A stretch of 64,000 nucleotides of DNA from Acidovorax temperans (GCF_006716905.1 NZ_VFPV01000001.1:932001-996000); one strand, 5' to 3'. Counted from the stretch's first letter, positions 1 through 9,421 are shown. The notes: a model not told the origin generated them from the sequence alone. Numbers and translations are program-made.

Positions 1-1157
1 GCCAGCGGGCCTGGCTGGACGCGCACAACGTCTCGGGCGTACTGGTGCTGCCGTTTTACCTGATGATCACCTTCAGCGGGCTGATGATCTTCCACTCAAT
101 GTACCTGCCCAGCGGCATCGCCACGGCGTATGCCGGGGCCGATGGCAAGGTGGACTCGAACACCTACTTTGCCGACCTGCAAGGCGACCAGCCCGAGCGC
201 CGGGCCCGGCGCGAGCCAGGCGCCAAGGTCGAGCCCCTGCCGCTGATCCCTGTGGCCACCATCCTCACTGCCGCACAAAAGCACTGGGACGGCGGCCGCA
301 TCGGCTCCATCCAGGCGCGACGCGATGCCCAAGGCAAACCGGTGGTGGAAGTCACCCGCCACGAGGGCGACCGCCTGCAATACCGCCCGCCCCGCCTGCT
401 GTTTGATGCCACCACCGCACAACCCGTGGGCGAGCTCAACCCCACCAGCGCCGCCGTCACCACCTACGGCGTGCTGTACGGGCTGCACATGGCACGCTTC
501 GCCAGCCCCGGCCTGCGCTGGGCGTTGTTCGGTTTTGGGCTGCTGGGCTGCCTGATGATTGCCACCGGCATGGTGCTGTGGTCCGTCAAACGCAGCGCGC
601 AGGCCCAGCGCAAGGTTGCTGCCCAGGCCACCCCAGCCCCGCAGCGACTGCCGCTGGGCGAGCGCCTGGTGGCAGGGCTGAACATTGGCACCCTGGCGGG
701 TCTGCCGCTGGCTTGCGCGGTGTTTTTGGCGGCCAACCGGCTGCTGCCGCTGGAACTGCCCCAGCGCGCAGACACCGAGCTGGCCTGCTTCTTCGCCACC
801 TGGGCCCTGGCCCTGGTGTGGGGCCTGGCGTGCCCCCGCCGCCTGGGCTGGACGGCAGTGTTGGCCTTGGCTGCTGCGGCATGGGCCCTGCTGCCCGTGC
901 TCAATGCCCTGACCACCTCCACCCACCTGGGTGCCACGCTGCCTGCGGGCGACTGGACCTGGGCGGCGCTGGACCTGGCCTTCCTGGCCGCGAGCGCCGT
1001 GCTGGGTGCCGTGGCGTGGCAGCTGCACCGCCGCCGCCCTGCCCCTGCAACCCCTGCCAGGCGCGCGGCCCGCACCCACGTAGCGGCGCCCCAAGCCCCC
1101 ACACCGGCAGCGCACACCGTGCCCAACGCGGCCTCGGAAATCACCGCAGGAACCTGA
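1..1157 (+). CDS. PepSY-associated membrane protein, 5'-truncated by window edge
   Basis: The reading frame is open from base 3 with no start, so the N-terminus lies outside the window; 384 residues are visible. It opens with a PepSY_TM-type segment (WLDAHNVSGVLVLPFYLMIT) that runs into a transmembrane helix. A periplasmic stretch of about 120 residues follows, then an LHMARF segment with another helix and four further hydrophobic helices. The Ala/Pro/Arg-rich tail looks cytoplasmic. Proteins of this family sit in the inner membrane beside TonB-dependent siderophore receptors and are thought to help reduce or release iron; that role is inferred from family and neighbours. The DUF3325 gene follows after 4 bases, so the two are probably co-transcribed. 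Confidence 0.85.
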   Translation, partial: QRAWLDAHNVSGVLVLPFYLMITFSGLMIFHSMYLPSGIATAYAGADGKVDSNTYFADLQGDQPERRARREPGAKVEPLPLIPVATILTAAQKHWDGGRIGSIQARRDAQGKPVVEVTRHEGDRLQYRPPRLLFDATTAQPVGELNPTSAAVTTYGVLYGLHMARFASPGLRWALFGFGLLGCLMIATGMVLWSVKRSAQAQRKVAAQATPAPQRLPLGERLVAGLNIGTLAGLPLACAVFLAANRLLPLELPQRADTELACFFATWALALVWGLACPRRLGWTAVLALAAAAWALLPVLNALTTSTHLGATLPAGDWTWAALDLAFLAASAVLGAVAWQLHRRRPAPATPARRAARTHVAAPQAPTPAAHTVPNAASEITAGT

Positions 1158-1161
1158 AGCC

Positions 1162-1494
1162 ATGTCCGCCTTTCTGTTTTGCTTTGCCGCCTGGCTGGCC
1201 ATGGCCCTGGGCATGGACAAACACCACGAAGACGCCTTGGGCCGCGAGGCTTCCCCCACGCGCCTGCGCCACCTGCGCAGCGCGGGCTGGGTGATCTTGC
1301 TGGCATCGCTGTGGCTGGCCACGCGCACACCGGCCGGCGTGCCCGCCTCCCTGGGCGTCACGGCATGGGCTGTGGCCCTGTCGGTGGCTGCCATGGCCGC
1401 CACCGCGGCCCTTACCTGGTTGCCCCAGCGCGCTCCGCCGCTGGGTGCCGCGTCGCTGGCAGCAGGGCTGCTGGCGTACGTCAGCGGCCTCTAG
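1162..1494 (+). CDS. DUF3325 family small membrane protein
   Basis: A 110-residue protein with three hydrophobic helices (about residues 3-17, 42-53 and 67-85, plus a hydrophobic tail). An N-terminal MDKHHEDALGR segment after the first helix is typical of DUF3325. Members are found with PepSY proteins and siderophore receptors, as here (PepSY gene 4 bases upstream, receptor 119 bases downstream). Its molecular role is unknown; an accessory role in iron uptake is inferred from context only. Confidence 0.8.
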   Translation: MSAFLFCFAAWLAMALGMDKHHEDALGREASPTRLRHLRSAGWVILLASLWLATRTPAGVPASLGVTAWAVALSVAAMAATAALTWLPQRAPPLGAASLAAGLLAYVSGL

Positions 1495-1613
1495 CCCGGC
1501 GGGCTCCACCCCCCAGCAAACGCTCTCTTGATGCGGCGCCGCCGTGCGCAGGCAGACGCCTGCGCGGCTGTGCAACGCCCCTGTGTTTTTTCACTCTCGT
1601 TACAGGAACCACC

Positions 1614-3798
1614 ATGCATTCATCTTCCATGCCCCGTGTGCGGCACCCTGCGCCCCTGGCCCACACCCTCAGCCCTCTGGCGGCCGCCGTGTTGCTGCTG
1701 GCCTGTGGCAACGCCCTGGCCCAGGGCACGCCAGCCGACACCAGCGCCCCCAAGGCACTGGGCGAAGTCACCATCAAGGCCGCGCCGCAAGGCGACAGCT
1801 ACACACCCACAGCCACCTCGACCGCCACCAAAGGCAGCGCCCCCCTGCGCGATGTGCCGCAGGCCGTGAACGTGGTGCCAGCCCAGTTGCTGCGCGACCA
1901 AGGCGCCCGTTCGATGGAAGACGCGCTGCGCAACGTGCCCGGTGTGGCCATGAGCCATGGCGACGGCCAGCGATCAGGTGGTCATCCGTGGCTTCACCGC
2001 CATTGCTGACCAGTTTGTGGATGGTGTGCGCGACGACGCGCTGTACTTCCGCGACCTGGCCGATATTGAGCGCATCGAAGTCCTCAAAGGCCCAGCGGCC
2101 GTGCTGTATGGGCGCGGATCTTCGGGCGGCCTCATCAACCGCATCACCAAGAAACCGCAGTTTGGCGAGACCTCGGGCGAAGCCTCGGTGGGCGCGGGCA
2201 GCTACGCCTGGCGCCGCGCCACGGCCGACCTGAACGTGGGCATCAGCGATACGGCGGCCTTTCGTCTCAATGCCGCCGTGGAAGATTCGGGCAGCTACCG
2301 CGACCAGCAGTTTGTGAAGCGCCACAACTTCGCCCCATCGCTCGCCCTCAAGCTCGCGCCGCAAACCGACCTGCTGCTGCAATACACCCACGCCCGCGAC
2401 AAGCGCCTGACGGACTTCGGCATCCCGGCCCTGAACGGCCGCCCGGTGAACGTGGCGGCAGGCACCTACTACGGCTCCAGCAACGCCGCGCAGGACGACA
2501 CCACCACCAGCGCCATGCAGTCATTCACCGCCACGCTCAACCACCGGTTCAACGACGACTGGTCCGTGCGCAACGTGACCCGCGTTTACGGCTACACACT
2601 TGACCGCTACAACACCCTGCCCGGCGGCACCACCGACCCGGTCACCATGACCGTGGGACGATCACGCGCCTTCATCCTGCGCGACGAAAAGGGCGTGTTC
2701 AACCAGACCGACGTGACCTGGCGTAACCAGCTCGGCGGGCTCCGGCAAGAGTGGCTGATGGGCATGGAACTGGGCCAGCAAAAGAAACGCTCGGAATCCG
2801 TTTCGGGCGGGGCCGACCGGGTGTCCATCCTCAACCCCAGCGCCGCTGCGCCCGTGATTCCTGCGGCCAACTACAACGCAGACAACGCCATCCCCAGCCA
2901 CACCACGCAAGACACCGCTGCGCTGTATTGGCAAAACCAGATCACCCTGGCCCCGCAGTGGAAGGCACTGATTGGCGCGCGGTATGACGTGTACGGGCAG
3001 GAGACGCGCTACGACCGCAAGCTCGCCACCCTCTCGCGCACCGACAAAAAATTCAGCCCCCGCGCCGGGCTGGTGTGGCAGCCCAGCGATACGGTGTCGT
3101 ACTACGTGTCGTACAGCAAATCGTTCCAGCCCTCGGCCGAGGCGTTTGCCCTGGCTGCCAACATCACGGCCGCCGAGCCTGAAATCACCCAGAACAAGGA
3201 GATTGGCGTGAAGCTGGACCTGCTGGGCGGCAAGCTGAGCGTGACCGGCGCCCTGTTCAACCTGGAGCGCACCAACATCAAGAACACCGACCCGGCCAAC
3301 CCCTCGCGCCAGATCAACGTGGGCACGCAGCGCACCAACGGCTTTGAGCTGACCGCCAGCGGCCGCCTGCCTGGCCGCTGGGACGTGAGCGCGGGCTACG
3401 CCTACCTGGACGGGCGCACCACCAAGTCGCTGGCCACCACCAGCTCGTCGCAGCTGCCCGTGGTGGCCGTGCCTGCCCTGGGCAAGGTGCCCTCGCTCAC
3501 TCCGCGCAACAGCGCCTCGGTGTGGGTGATGAAAGACCTGGGCCAGGGCCTGCGCCTGGGCGGCGGCGTGAGCCATGTGGGCGAGCGCTTCACCTCCCTC
3601 ACCAACCTCGTCACCCTGCCCGCCTACACCACGTTCGACGCTGCCCTGCAGTTCGCGCTGGGCGAGTGGGATCTGGACGTGAACGTGAAGAACCTCACCA
3701 ACCGCAAGCACTACGTGTCGGCCCACGGCAGCAACGACAACCTGATCCTGCCGGGCTCACCCCGCGCCGTGCAAGTCACGCTGCGCACGCACTTCTGA
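1614..3798 (+). pseudogene. TonB-dependent siderophore receptor, frameshifted in the plug domain
   Basis: The start at 1614 gives a signal peptide (hydrophobic core LAAAVLLLACGNALAQ) and the beginning of a plug domain. This frame hits a stop at 2009. The rest of the protein continues in another frame from about 1970 to 3798: plug motifs SDQVVIRGF, VDGVRDDALYFRD, VEVLKGPAAVLYGRG-like segment and SSGGLINRITKKP, then a complete beta-barrel ending in a terminal Phe (VQVTLRTHF). The break lies at CAGCG (1968-1972). Restoring one extra CAGCG unit rejoins the frames as GDGQRSDQVVIRGF and gives about 729 residues, the usual length for catecholate or ferrichrome-type receptors. As read it cannot make a full receptor. 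Alternatives are slippage-based phase variation or a sequencing error. It sits between PepSY/DUF3325 and a second PepSY gene. Confidence 0.9.
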
Positions 3799-4279
3799 GC
3801 ACCGTGCATCCACCGGCGTGCGCATGGCCTGCGCGCGCCACTTCAAGCCAAATTGGCCTGTAGCGCTTTATCCACAAGCGCCAGCAGCTTCTATTTTGAT
3901 AGCAAATACCCAATGCAGTGGAGGAGACACCCCCTGCGCAGGCACCCGGTGGTCCAGCCTGCACACCCTCCCGCTCCAGAAGAGACGCACGCGGCGTTCT
4001 GGCAGCGGGCTTTTTTCCAACACCACCGCCTTCACCACCACATCAAATACAAACAATTCCTATTTGCAATGTAAAATTCAGATTTTCTGCAAGCCACAGC
4101 CTTCCTTTTAGATCCGCTCTAAGGCTGCCGCCAGCGCCCACCGTCTTTCGATGTTTTCGGGTTGTCTGGCTTGAACCACTCCTTCTTCACCGCTACTGAC
4201 GCCGCCCTGGCCGCCCCGCACCGCGGGCTGGCCCTGCGGACGTGCGCCTGCGCAACCTGCTGACCCCCGCCCCCACACC
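3799..4279. other. Long intergenic region between siderophore genes
   Basis: No convincing gene is present. The first part holds a copy of the dispersed palindromic repeat (3849-3908). The stretch 4040-4090 is notably AT-rich against its surroundings and contains CAAATA and TATTTG half-sites 11 bases apart. The rest up to the PepSY start at 4280 shows only short chance frames. The AT-rich part is the likely promoter and operator zone for the PepSY gene downstream. Confidence 0.6.
4045..4067. promoter_or_regulatory. Possible Fur-like operator (weak)
   Basis: An imperfect AT-rich inverted repeat with arms CAAATA and TATTTG lies upstream of the iron-related PepSY gene. About half of its bases match the classical 19-bp Fur box when read on the minus strand. 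Iron control of this locus is expected from its gene content, but the match is weak and the site is offered as a candidate only. Confidence 0.3.
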
Positions 4280-5482
4280 ATGCTGAGCCCCACCGCCCTT
4301 CGCCGCTGGAGCTGGACCCACAAGTGGTCCAGCCTGGTGTGCACCGTCTTCATGCTGCTGCTGTGCATCACCGGCCTGCCGCTGATCTTTCACCACGAAA
4401 TCGGCCACCTGCTGGGCACCGAAGTCGAAGCGCCCGCCATGCCCGCCAATACGCCGCGCGCCAGCCTCGACCAGGTGCTGGCCACCGCGCAGGCGCTGCA
4501 CCCGGACCGTGTGGTGCAGTTCGCATCGCCTGCCGAGGACGATGACAACGTGTGGTTCGTCACCCTCACGCCCACGCCAGCGCCCACCGATGATTTCCGC
4601 TCGGTGGCGGTGGATGCGCGCACAGCGCAGGTGCTGGCGCAGCCCCGGTTTGACGAGGGCTTCATGCATGTGATGTTCCGCCTGCATGTGGACCTGTTCG
4701 CAGGCCTGCCGGGCAAGCTGTTCCTGGGCTTCATGGGCTTGCTGCTGCTGGTGGCCATCGTCACCGGGGTGGTGCTGTATGCGCCCTTCATGCGCAAGCT
4801 GGCGTTTGGCGAGGTGCGGCGGGACCGCTCCACACGCGTGAAGTGGCTCGATCTGCACAACCTGCTGGGCATCGTCACGCTGGTGTGGGCGTTTGTGGTG
4901 GGCGGCACGGGCATGATCAACACGTGGGCCGACCTGCTCATCAAATACTGGCAGTACGACCAGCTCTCGCTGCTGCTCAAGCCGTATGAGGGCCAGCCCA
5001 TCGTGCCCGCTGCCGAACGCGGGCCGCTGCAGCAGGCGCTGGAGGCGGCGCAGGCCCAGGCGCCGGGCACCAAGCTGTCGTTCATTGCGTTCCCCGGCAC
5101 AGCGTTCTCCAGCCCGCACCACAACACGTTTTTCCTGCGCGGCAATGAGCCGCTCACCTCCAAGCTGCTCAAGCCAGTGCTGGTGGATGCGCGCACGGCG
5201 CAGGTCACCGCCGCGCCCCAGCTGCCCTGGTACCTGACGGCGCTGCTGGTGTCGCAGCCGCTGCACTTTGGCGACTACGGCGGCATGCCGATGAAGATCC
5301 TCTGGGCGCTGCTGGACATCGCCACCATCGTGGTGCTGGGCAGTGGGCTGTACCTGTGGCTGCGCAAGGGTGTGCAGGCGGCCAGCCCTTCAGTCCACGC
5401 GGCGGACAAGTCTGCTGGCGTTTTTGCAGGCGGCGCATTGCCTGCATCGGGCGCAGCGCGCTCCACCGAGGGCGCTGTATGA
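4280..5482 (+). CDS. PepSY domain-containing inner membrane protein
   Basis: A 400-residue protein of the PepSY_TM (PiuB-like) family. The N-terminal RRWSWTHKWSSLVCTVFMLL segment leads into helix 1. A periplasmic PepSY-like domain follows (about residues 50-135, with FRSVAVDARTAQVLAQP), then the HVMFRLHVDLFAGLPGK signature, helices near 150-170 and 195-215 (DLHNLLGIVTLVWAFVVGG), a second periplasmic portion and a final helix near 345-367. The histidines in the helices could bind haem, as proposed for related iron-reductase proteins. Its stop overlaps the start of the next small gene (ATGA), so the two are translationally coupled. The role in siderophore iron handling is inferred. Confidence 0.85.
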   Translation: MLSPTALRRWSWTHKWSSLVCTVFMLLLCITGLPLIFHHEIGHLLGTEVEAPAMPANTPRASLDQVLATAQALHPDRVVQFASPAEDDDNVWFVTLTPTPAPTDDFRSVAVDARTAQVLAQPRFDEGFMHVMFRLHVDLFAGLPGKLFLGFMGLLLLVAIVTGVVLYAPFMRKLAFGEVRRDRSTRVKWLDLHNLLGIVTLVWAFVVGGTGMINTWADLLIKYWQYDQLSLLLKPYEGQPIVPAAERGPLQQALEAAQAQAPGTKLSFIAFPGTAFSSPHHNTFFLRGNEPLTSKLLKPVLVDARTAQVTAAPQLPWYLTALLVSQPLHFGDYGGMPMKILWALLDIATIVVLGSGLYLWLRKGVQAASPSVHAADKSAGVFAGGALPASGAARSTEGAV

Positions 5483-5724
5483 ACAAGCACCGCCGTTTCT
5501 GGGCCCTGTGGGGCTGGCCCATCGTGATGGGCGTGCTCACCACCACCGGGCTGCTCACGGCCCTGGTGTCTGACACCTGGGGCGATTGGTGGTCGTGGGC
5601 AGCGCTGGGTGTGCCGGTGGCGGTGATGGGCTGGTACAGCTGGCCCCGCAGATCCGCAGCCACTGCACACGCCGTCCCACCCCCCACCAATCCATCCGGC
5701 ACGTCCGGCGCATCTCCGCGCTGA
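5479..5724 (+). CDS. Small two-helix membrane protein of the siderophore locus
   Basis: An 81-residue protein whose ATG overlaps the PepSY stop by four bases. Two hydrophobic segments are visible (about residues 10-28 and 38-53, rich in Trp: WGDWWSWAALGVPVAVMGWY), followed by a Pro/Ala-rich tail. I do not recognise a named family. Tight coupling to the PepSY gene suggests a membrane partner. Confidence 0.7.
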   Translation: MNKHRRFWALWGWPIVMGVLTTTGLLTALVSDTWGDWWSWAALGVPVAVMGWYSWPRRSAATAHAVPPPTNPSGTSGASPR

Positions 5725-5752
5725 GTTTCTTGTTTCCTTGATCGCATCCTCC

Positions 5753-6472
5753 ATGCATTACCAACCGTCACCCTGCGCCGCCCCTCTGCTGCGCCCTGCG
5801 CTGTCTGCCACCCCCATTGCACTGGCTGCGGCCGCGATGGTGCTGGCCCTGGCCACACCCGCGCTGCATGCACAGCCCACCGCAGCCCCCACCACGGCGG
5901 GCGAGGGCAAGGCCCTGTCCACCGTCACCGTCAACGCCAGTGCCGACGCATCGGCCCAAGGCCTGTCGCCCGCCTACCCCGGCGGCCAGGTGGCGCGCGG
6001 CGCGCGCGCGGGCATTCTGGGCACGCGCGATGCGATGGACACGCCGTTCTCCGCCATCAGCTACACCAACGAATTGATCCTGGACCGCCACGCCCGCAGC
6101 GTGGGCGATGTGCTGCAAAACGACCCCACCGTGCGCGTGGCGCGTGGCTTTGGCAACTTCCAGGAGTCGTACTTCATCCGCGGCTTCCTGCTCGACTCGG
6201 ACGACACCGCGTTCAACGGCCTGTACAGCCTGCTGCCCCGCCAGTACATCGCCACCGAACTGTTCGAGCGCGTGGAAGTGCTGCGCGGTGCATCGGCCTT
6301 CTTGAACGGTGCCAGCCCCGCAGGCGGGGGCATTGGCGGCAGCACGCAACTGGCGGCCGACATTGCCCGCCGCTTTGGGCCCGATGGCAACACCGGTGGC
6401 TACCCCGGCTCGGGCTACCTGACGGTGAGCGCCCCGCGCACCGTGAGCCTGAGCGCCAGCGTGGACTTCTAA
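5753..6472 (+). pseudogene. TonB-dependent receptor remnant with most of the barrel deleted
   Basis: The 239-residue frame starts with a signal peptide (core AAAAMVLALATPALHA) and a normal plug domain: GILGTRDAMDTPFSAISYT, VGDVLQNDPTVRVARGFGN, YFIRGFLLDSDD and VEVLRGASAFLNGASPAGGG. After GGGIGG it jumps to what looks like the last strands of a receptor (GYLTVSAPRTVSLSASVDF, terminal Phe). Receptors of this type run about 700-800 residues, so roughly 450-550 residues of barrel are missing with the frame kept. A plug without a barrel cannot transport. The stop codon TAA overlaps the CTAA target duplication of the adjacent IS element, so the IS landed exactly at the gene end. Upstream neighbours are PepSY and the small membrane protein. 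Confidence 0.85.
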
Positions 6473-7793
6473 CAGGCCGTTGAAAAATCCCCCGCCGACG
6501 CTGGCGTCGGCCAGTACGATCTGAAGCCATCGGCGAACAACCCAGACGAGGACGATGAGAGGCAACCAAGACTTCCAGGGGGCGATGTTCAGCTACATCA
6601 GCCTTGAAGAGCGCGTGCCGCAGACACACCCGCTGCGCAAACTGCGCGCCGCAGTCGATGCGCTGCTGGCGACGATGAACCGCGAGTTCGACGCGGTGTA
6701 CGCCCGCCGGGGCCGCCCCTCGGTGCCGCCGGAGATGCTGCTCAAGGCCCTGCTGCTGCAGATCCTGTTCTCCATCCGCAGCGAGCGCCAGTTGGTCGAA
6801 GCGGTCAACTACAACCTGCTGTACCGCTGGTTCGTGGGCCTGAACATCGAGGACAAGGTCTGGGACCACTCCACCTTCAGCGCCAACCGCGAGCGGCTCT
6901 TCAACGAAGACTTGGCCCGCGCCTTCTTCGAGCGGGTCAAGCACACCGCCGATTGGGCGAAGTTGACCAGCGACGAACACTTCAGCGTGGACGGCACGCT
7001 GATCGAGGCCTGGGCCTCGCACAAAAGTTTCAAGCGCCGGGACGACGACCAAACCCCGACTGAGGGGCGCAATCCCGAGGTGGACTTCAAAGGACAGCAG
7101 CGCTGCAACGACACCCACGCCAGTACCACGGACCCCGATGCCCGGCTGTTCAAGAAGAGCGCGGGCGACAAGGCTCGCCTGTGCCACATGGCGCACATCC
7201 TCATGGAAAACCGCAACGGTCTGATCGTGGACGTGGAGATCACCCATGCCAGCGGCACCGCCGAGCGCGAGGCGGCGCTCGCGATGCTTGGGCGCCGGGA
7301 CAACAAGAACAAGCGGGCTACGGTCGGGGCCGACAAGGGCTACGACAGCAAGGCCTTCATCAAGGGCTGCCGAAAGCTCAAGGTCACGCCGCACGTGGCG
7401 GCCAAGGACAAGCACTCGGCGGTGGATGCCCGGATCACCCGACACGAGGGCTACAAGACCAGTCAGAAGGTGCGCAAGCGCATTGAGGAGGCCTTTGGCT
7501 GGATCAAGACCGTGGGTGGTCTGGCCAAGACCAAGCTCATCGGTCAGGCCAAGCTCACGGGTCAGGCGCTGCTGTGCTTTGCCACCTACAACCTGGTGCG
7601 CATGGGCAGCATCGGCGGCTGGTGGGACGCGCATCATGCGTGAGCCCGGGGATACGTGCGCCCGAAATGGGCGAGATGGCCTGCAAACAGGCCAGATTGG
7701 CCGGTGCAATCGCTGCGCAGACGCGTCTGGGCCACTCGTTTCTTCGAAAACAGCGTCCCTGATGCGTTCGATGCCCACTTTTTCAACGGCCTG
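6473..7793 (+). mobile_element. IS5-family insertion sequence, copy 1 (1321 bp)
   Basis: The element is bounded by perfect 15-bp terminal inverted repeats (CAGGCCGTTGAAAAA at the left, its complement at the right). It is flanked by a 4-bp target duplication, CTAA at 6469-6472 and 7794-7797, matching the YTAR preference of the IS5 group. It encodes one transposase. A second copy of identical length with an identical transposase lies at 21140-22460 in the same orientation. It follows the remnant receptor directly. Confidence 0.95.
6555..7643 (+). CDS. IS5-family DDE transposase (copy 1)
   Basis: A 362-residue transposase. The N-terminal region holds GRPSVPPEMLLKALLLQ and RSERQLVEAVNYNLLYRWF, the DUF772-type domain of IS5/IS1182 transposases. 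The DDE core is visible: Asp in FSVDGTLIEAW, Asp in GADKGYDSKAF, Glu in RKRIEEAFGWIK. The ATG at 6555 follows a purine-rich stretch inside the left end. All three catalytic residues are present and the frame is intact, so the element looks active. Confidence 0.95.
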   Translation: MRGNQDFQGAMFSYISLEERVPQTHPLRKLRAAVDALLATMNREFDAVYARRGRPSVPPEMLLKALLLQILFSIRSERQLVEAVNYNLLYRWFVGLNIEDKVWDHSTFSANRERLFNEDLARAFFERVKHTADWAKLTSDEHFSVDGTLIEAWASHKSFKRRDDDQTPTEGRNPEVDFKGQQRCNDTHASTTDPDARLFKKSAGDKARLCHMAHILMENRNGLIVDVEITHASGTAEREAALAMLGRRDNKNKRATVGADKGYDSKAFIKGCRKLKVTPHVAAKDKHSAVDARITRHEGYKTSQKVRKRIEEAFGWIKTVGGLAKTKLIGQAKLTGQALLCFATYNLVRMGSIGGWWDAHHA

Positions 7794-7869
7794 CTAAGCC
7801 TCCGAACGCTCACTGGCGCAGGCTCTGTGCAGCCCGCTGCACAGCATGGGCTGCACCCAAAAACTTTAA

Positions 7870-7924
7870 GTCAAAACAGCCACCAGCGCTTATTTAGCAA
7901 GCGCAGGCAGCTATCAAAACATGA
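7870..7924. repeat. Dispersed palindromic repeat, copy 2
   Basis: The copy contains CAGCGCTTATTTAGCAAGCGC followed by GGCAGCTATCAAAACA, the common core of the family: GCGCTT, about 8 spacer bases, AAGCGC, then an AGCTATCAA tail. It lies between the IS and the DUF4198 gene. Confidence 0.75.
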
Positions 7925-8014
7925 GCGTTTTCATCCCCACACGCGTGGGGCTGGACGTGCTCGCCCTGTGATTTCTGCAAACCCGTTTTAACCCACCGCA
8001 AGGAGCTGACTGCC

Positions 8015-8752
8015 ATGAACCAACGTTTGCACACCCGCGCCACAGGCCTGACCCGCAGCCTGATCGCCGCCGCCCTGCTCGCCACCACCGGCCTGGCCGC
8101 ACAAGCCCACCAGGTGTGGCTGGAGCACAGCGGCAGCCAGGCCAAACTGCACTTTGGTGAATACAACGATAACGTGCGCGAAACCTCGCCCGGCCTGCTC
8201 GACAAGTTCAAGGGTGTGCCCATGCTGGAGCAATCGGTGGCAGGTGCCAAGCAGCGCGTGGAAGGTCAGCTCACCAAAGAAGCCTTCACCTACACCACCG
8301 CCGCGAATGCCGAGACGCTGTTTGCCGACGCTGCCTACCCGCTGATCGACCGCACCAAGGCCAACCTGCCCCCGCTGCTGTGGAAGCCCACCGCCCGCTG
8401 GGTGGCCAGCCTGGCCAAACCCGTGGCACCCACGGCTGCACTGGACCTCGTTCCCACCGGCAAGCCCGGCCAGCTGAAGGTGGTGTTCAACGGCGCCCCG
8501 CTGCCCAAGGCCAAGGTGGAGCTGGTGTCCCCCTCCGGCTGGGCGCGTGAAGCCACCAGCGGCGACGACGGCACCGTCACCTTCGCACTGCCCTGGAAGG
8601 GCCAGTATGTGGCCGAGGTCAAGCACAGCGACAAAACCCCTGGCGAGGCCCAGGGCCAGAAGTACGGCGAGGTCAGCCACCTCATCACGCTGAGCTTTGT
8701 GCAAGCCGAAGGCATGACGTCGCCTGCGATGCCTGCTGGCCACGCACACTGA
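8015..8752 (+). CDS. DUF4198 family periplasmic protein
   Basis: A 245-residue protein with an AAGGAG ribosome binding site at about 7999 and a clear signal peptide (LIAAALLATTGLAAQA, cleaved before HQVWLEH). The mature protein starts with the HQVWLE motif usual in DUF4198 and carries an immunoglobulin-like C-terminal part (about residues 150-210, KVVFNGAPLPKAKVELVSP, GDDGTVTFALPWKGQYV). The tail MPAGHAH contains His. Members often sit beside TonB receptors or metal transport genes and are thought to be periplasmic metal- or ligand-binding accessories. That fits its place at the end of the iron-uptake locus, now cut off by the IS. Confidence 0.8.
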   Translation: MNQRLHTRATGLTRSLIAAALLATTGLAAQAHQVWLEHSGSQAKLHFGEYNDNVRETSPGLLDKFKGVPMLEQSVAGAKQRVEGQLTKEAFTYTTAANAETLFADAAYPLIDRTKANLPPLLWKPTARWVASLAKPVAPTAALDLVPTGKPGQLKVVFNGAPLPKAKVELVSPSGWAREATSGDDGTVTFALPWKGQYVAEVKHSDKTPGEAQGQKYGEVSHLITLSFVQAEGMTSPAMPAGHAH

Positions 8753-8754
8753 AT

Positions 8755-8812
8755 AAAAATGGCTGTTAGCGCTTGATACACAAGCGCCAACAGCTATATT
8801 TTTAATAGCATC
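8755..8812. repeat. Dispersed palindromic repeat, copy 3
   Basis: The copy reads GGCTGTTAGCGCTTGATA, CACAAGCGCCAACAGCTA, then TTTTTAATAGCA. It begins a few bases after the DUF4198 stop and probably forms the end of that transcript. Confidence 0.8.
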
Positions 8813-8860
8813 AACTTGAATGCTGCCGCTGGCACTGGCGGTAAGCCAGTGCGGCGGCGC

Positions 8861-9202
8861 TCACCCTTGCAGGGCCAGCGGCCGGTGGCGGCCTCTGCGC
8901 GCCACGGTGGCGCGGCGCCACACCTTCAGCACATGCCGCACCGCGCGGGCCAGGGCTTCATCCAGCGCGGTGCGCCAATCGCCTGCCACCGAAGACACGA
9001 CCACCTCACCCGCGCCATCGGTGCGCAAGGCAATCTGGCAGCGCTTGTCCAGCCCGCCGCGGGGGCCATTCACATCAGCCAACTGCACATCGGCCCTGGG
9101 CACCAGGGCATTCAATCGCCGCAACGCAAACCGCACGCGGCGCTCTACGGTGTCACGCATCAAGGCGGCTTCGGGGTGGCGAGACTTGAAAAGTATCTGC
9201 AT
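8861..9202 (-). CDS. HPF/RaiA-like ribosome-associated protein
   Basis: A 113-residue protein with the beginning MQILFKSRHPEAALMRDTVE and a central DVQLADVNGPRGGLDKRCQI, which fits the S30AE fold of hibernation factors and sigma-54 modulation proteins. A good ribosome binding site (AAGGAGAACGC) precedes the ATG at 9202. The C-terminal third is very Arg-rich (VWRRATVARRGRHR), compatible with RNA binding. It lacks the C-terminal extension of long HPF. Its role in ribosome inactivation or stress is inferred. Divergent from the next small genes. Confidence 0.75.
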   Translation of the reverse strand: MQILFKSRHPEAALMRDTVERRVRFALRRLNALVPRADVQLADVNGPRGGLDKRCQIALRTDGAGEVVVSSVAGDWRTALDEALARAVRHVLKVWRRATVARRGRHRPLALQG

Positions 9203-9421
9203 CAGCGTTCTCCTTGGTTGGAGCCCTCACCTTAGTGCCGCACATGCCGCCATCACAGCAGGTTTTCTCAGAACATGGCCTCTAAAAAACCTGTGTCGCC
9301 GTCACAAGCGATATCCAATTCATTTCGATAAAACCAACGCAGTGCTCACAAAAAACCTGCTTGGTGGCACGGGTGGGAAGCCACACATTCAAGGCTGTGT
9401 TCACCACCCAGGAGATGCTCC

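Noticed and set aside
4193..5266. 357-codon minus-strand frame opposite the PepSY gene
   Set aside because: It is the reverse shadow of a clear membrane-protein gene, with His/Arg/Gln-rich composition.
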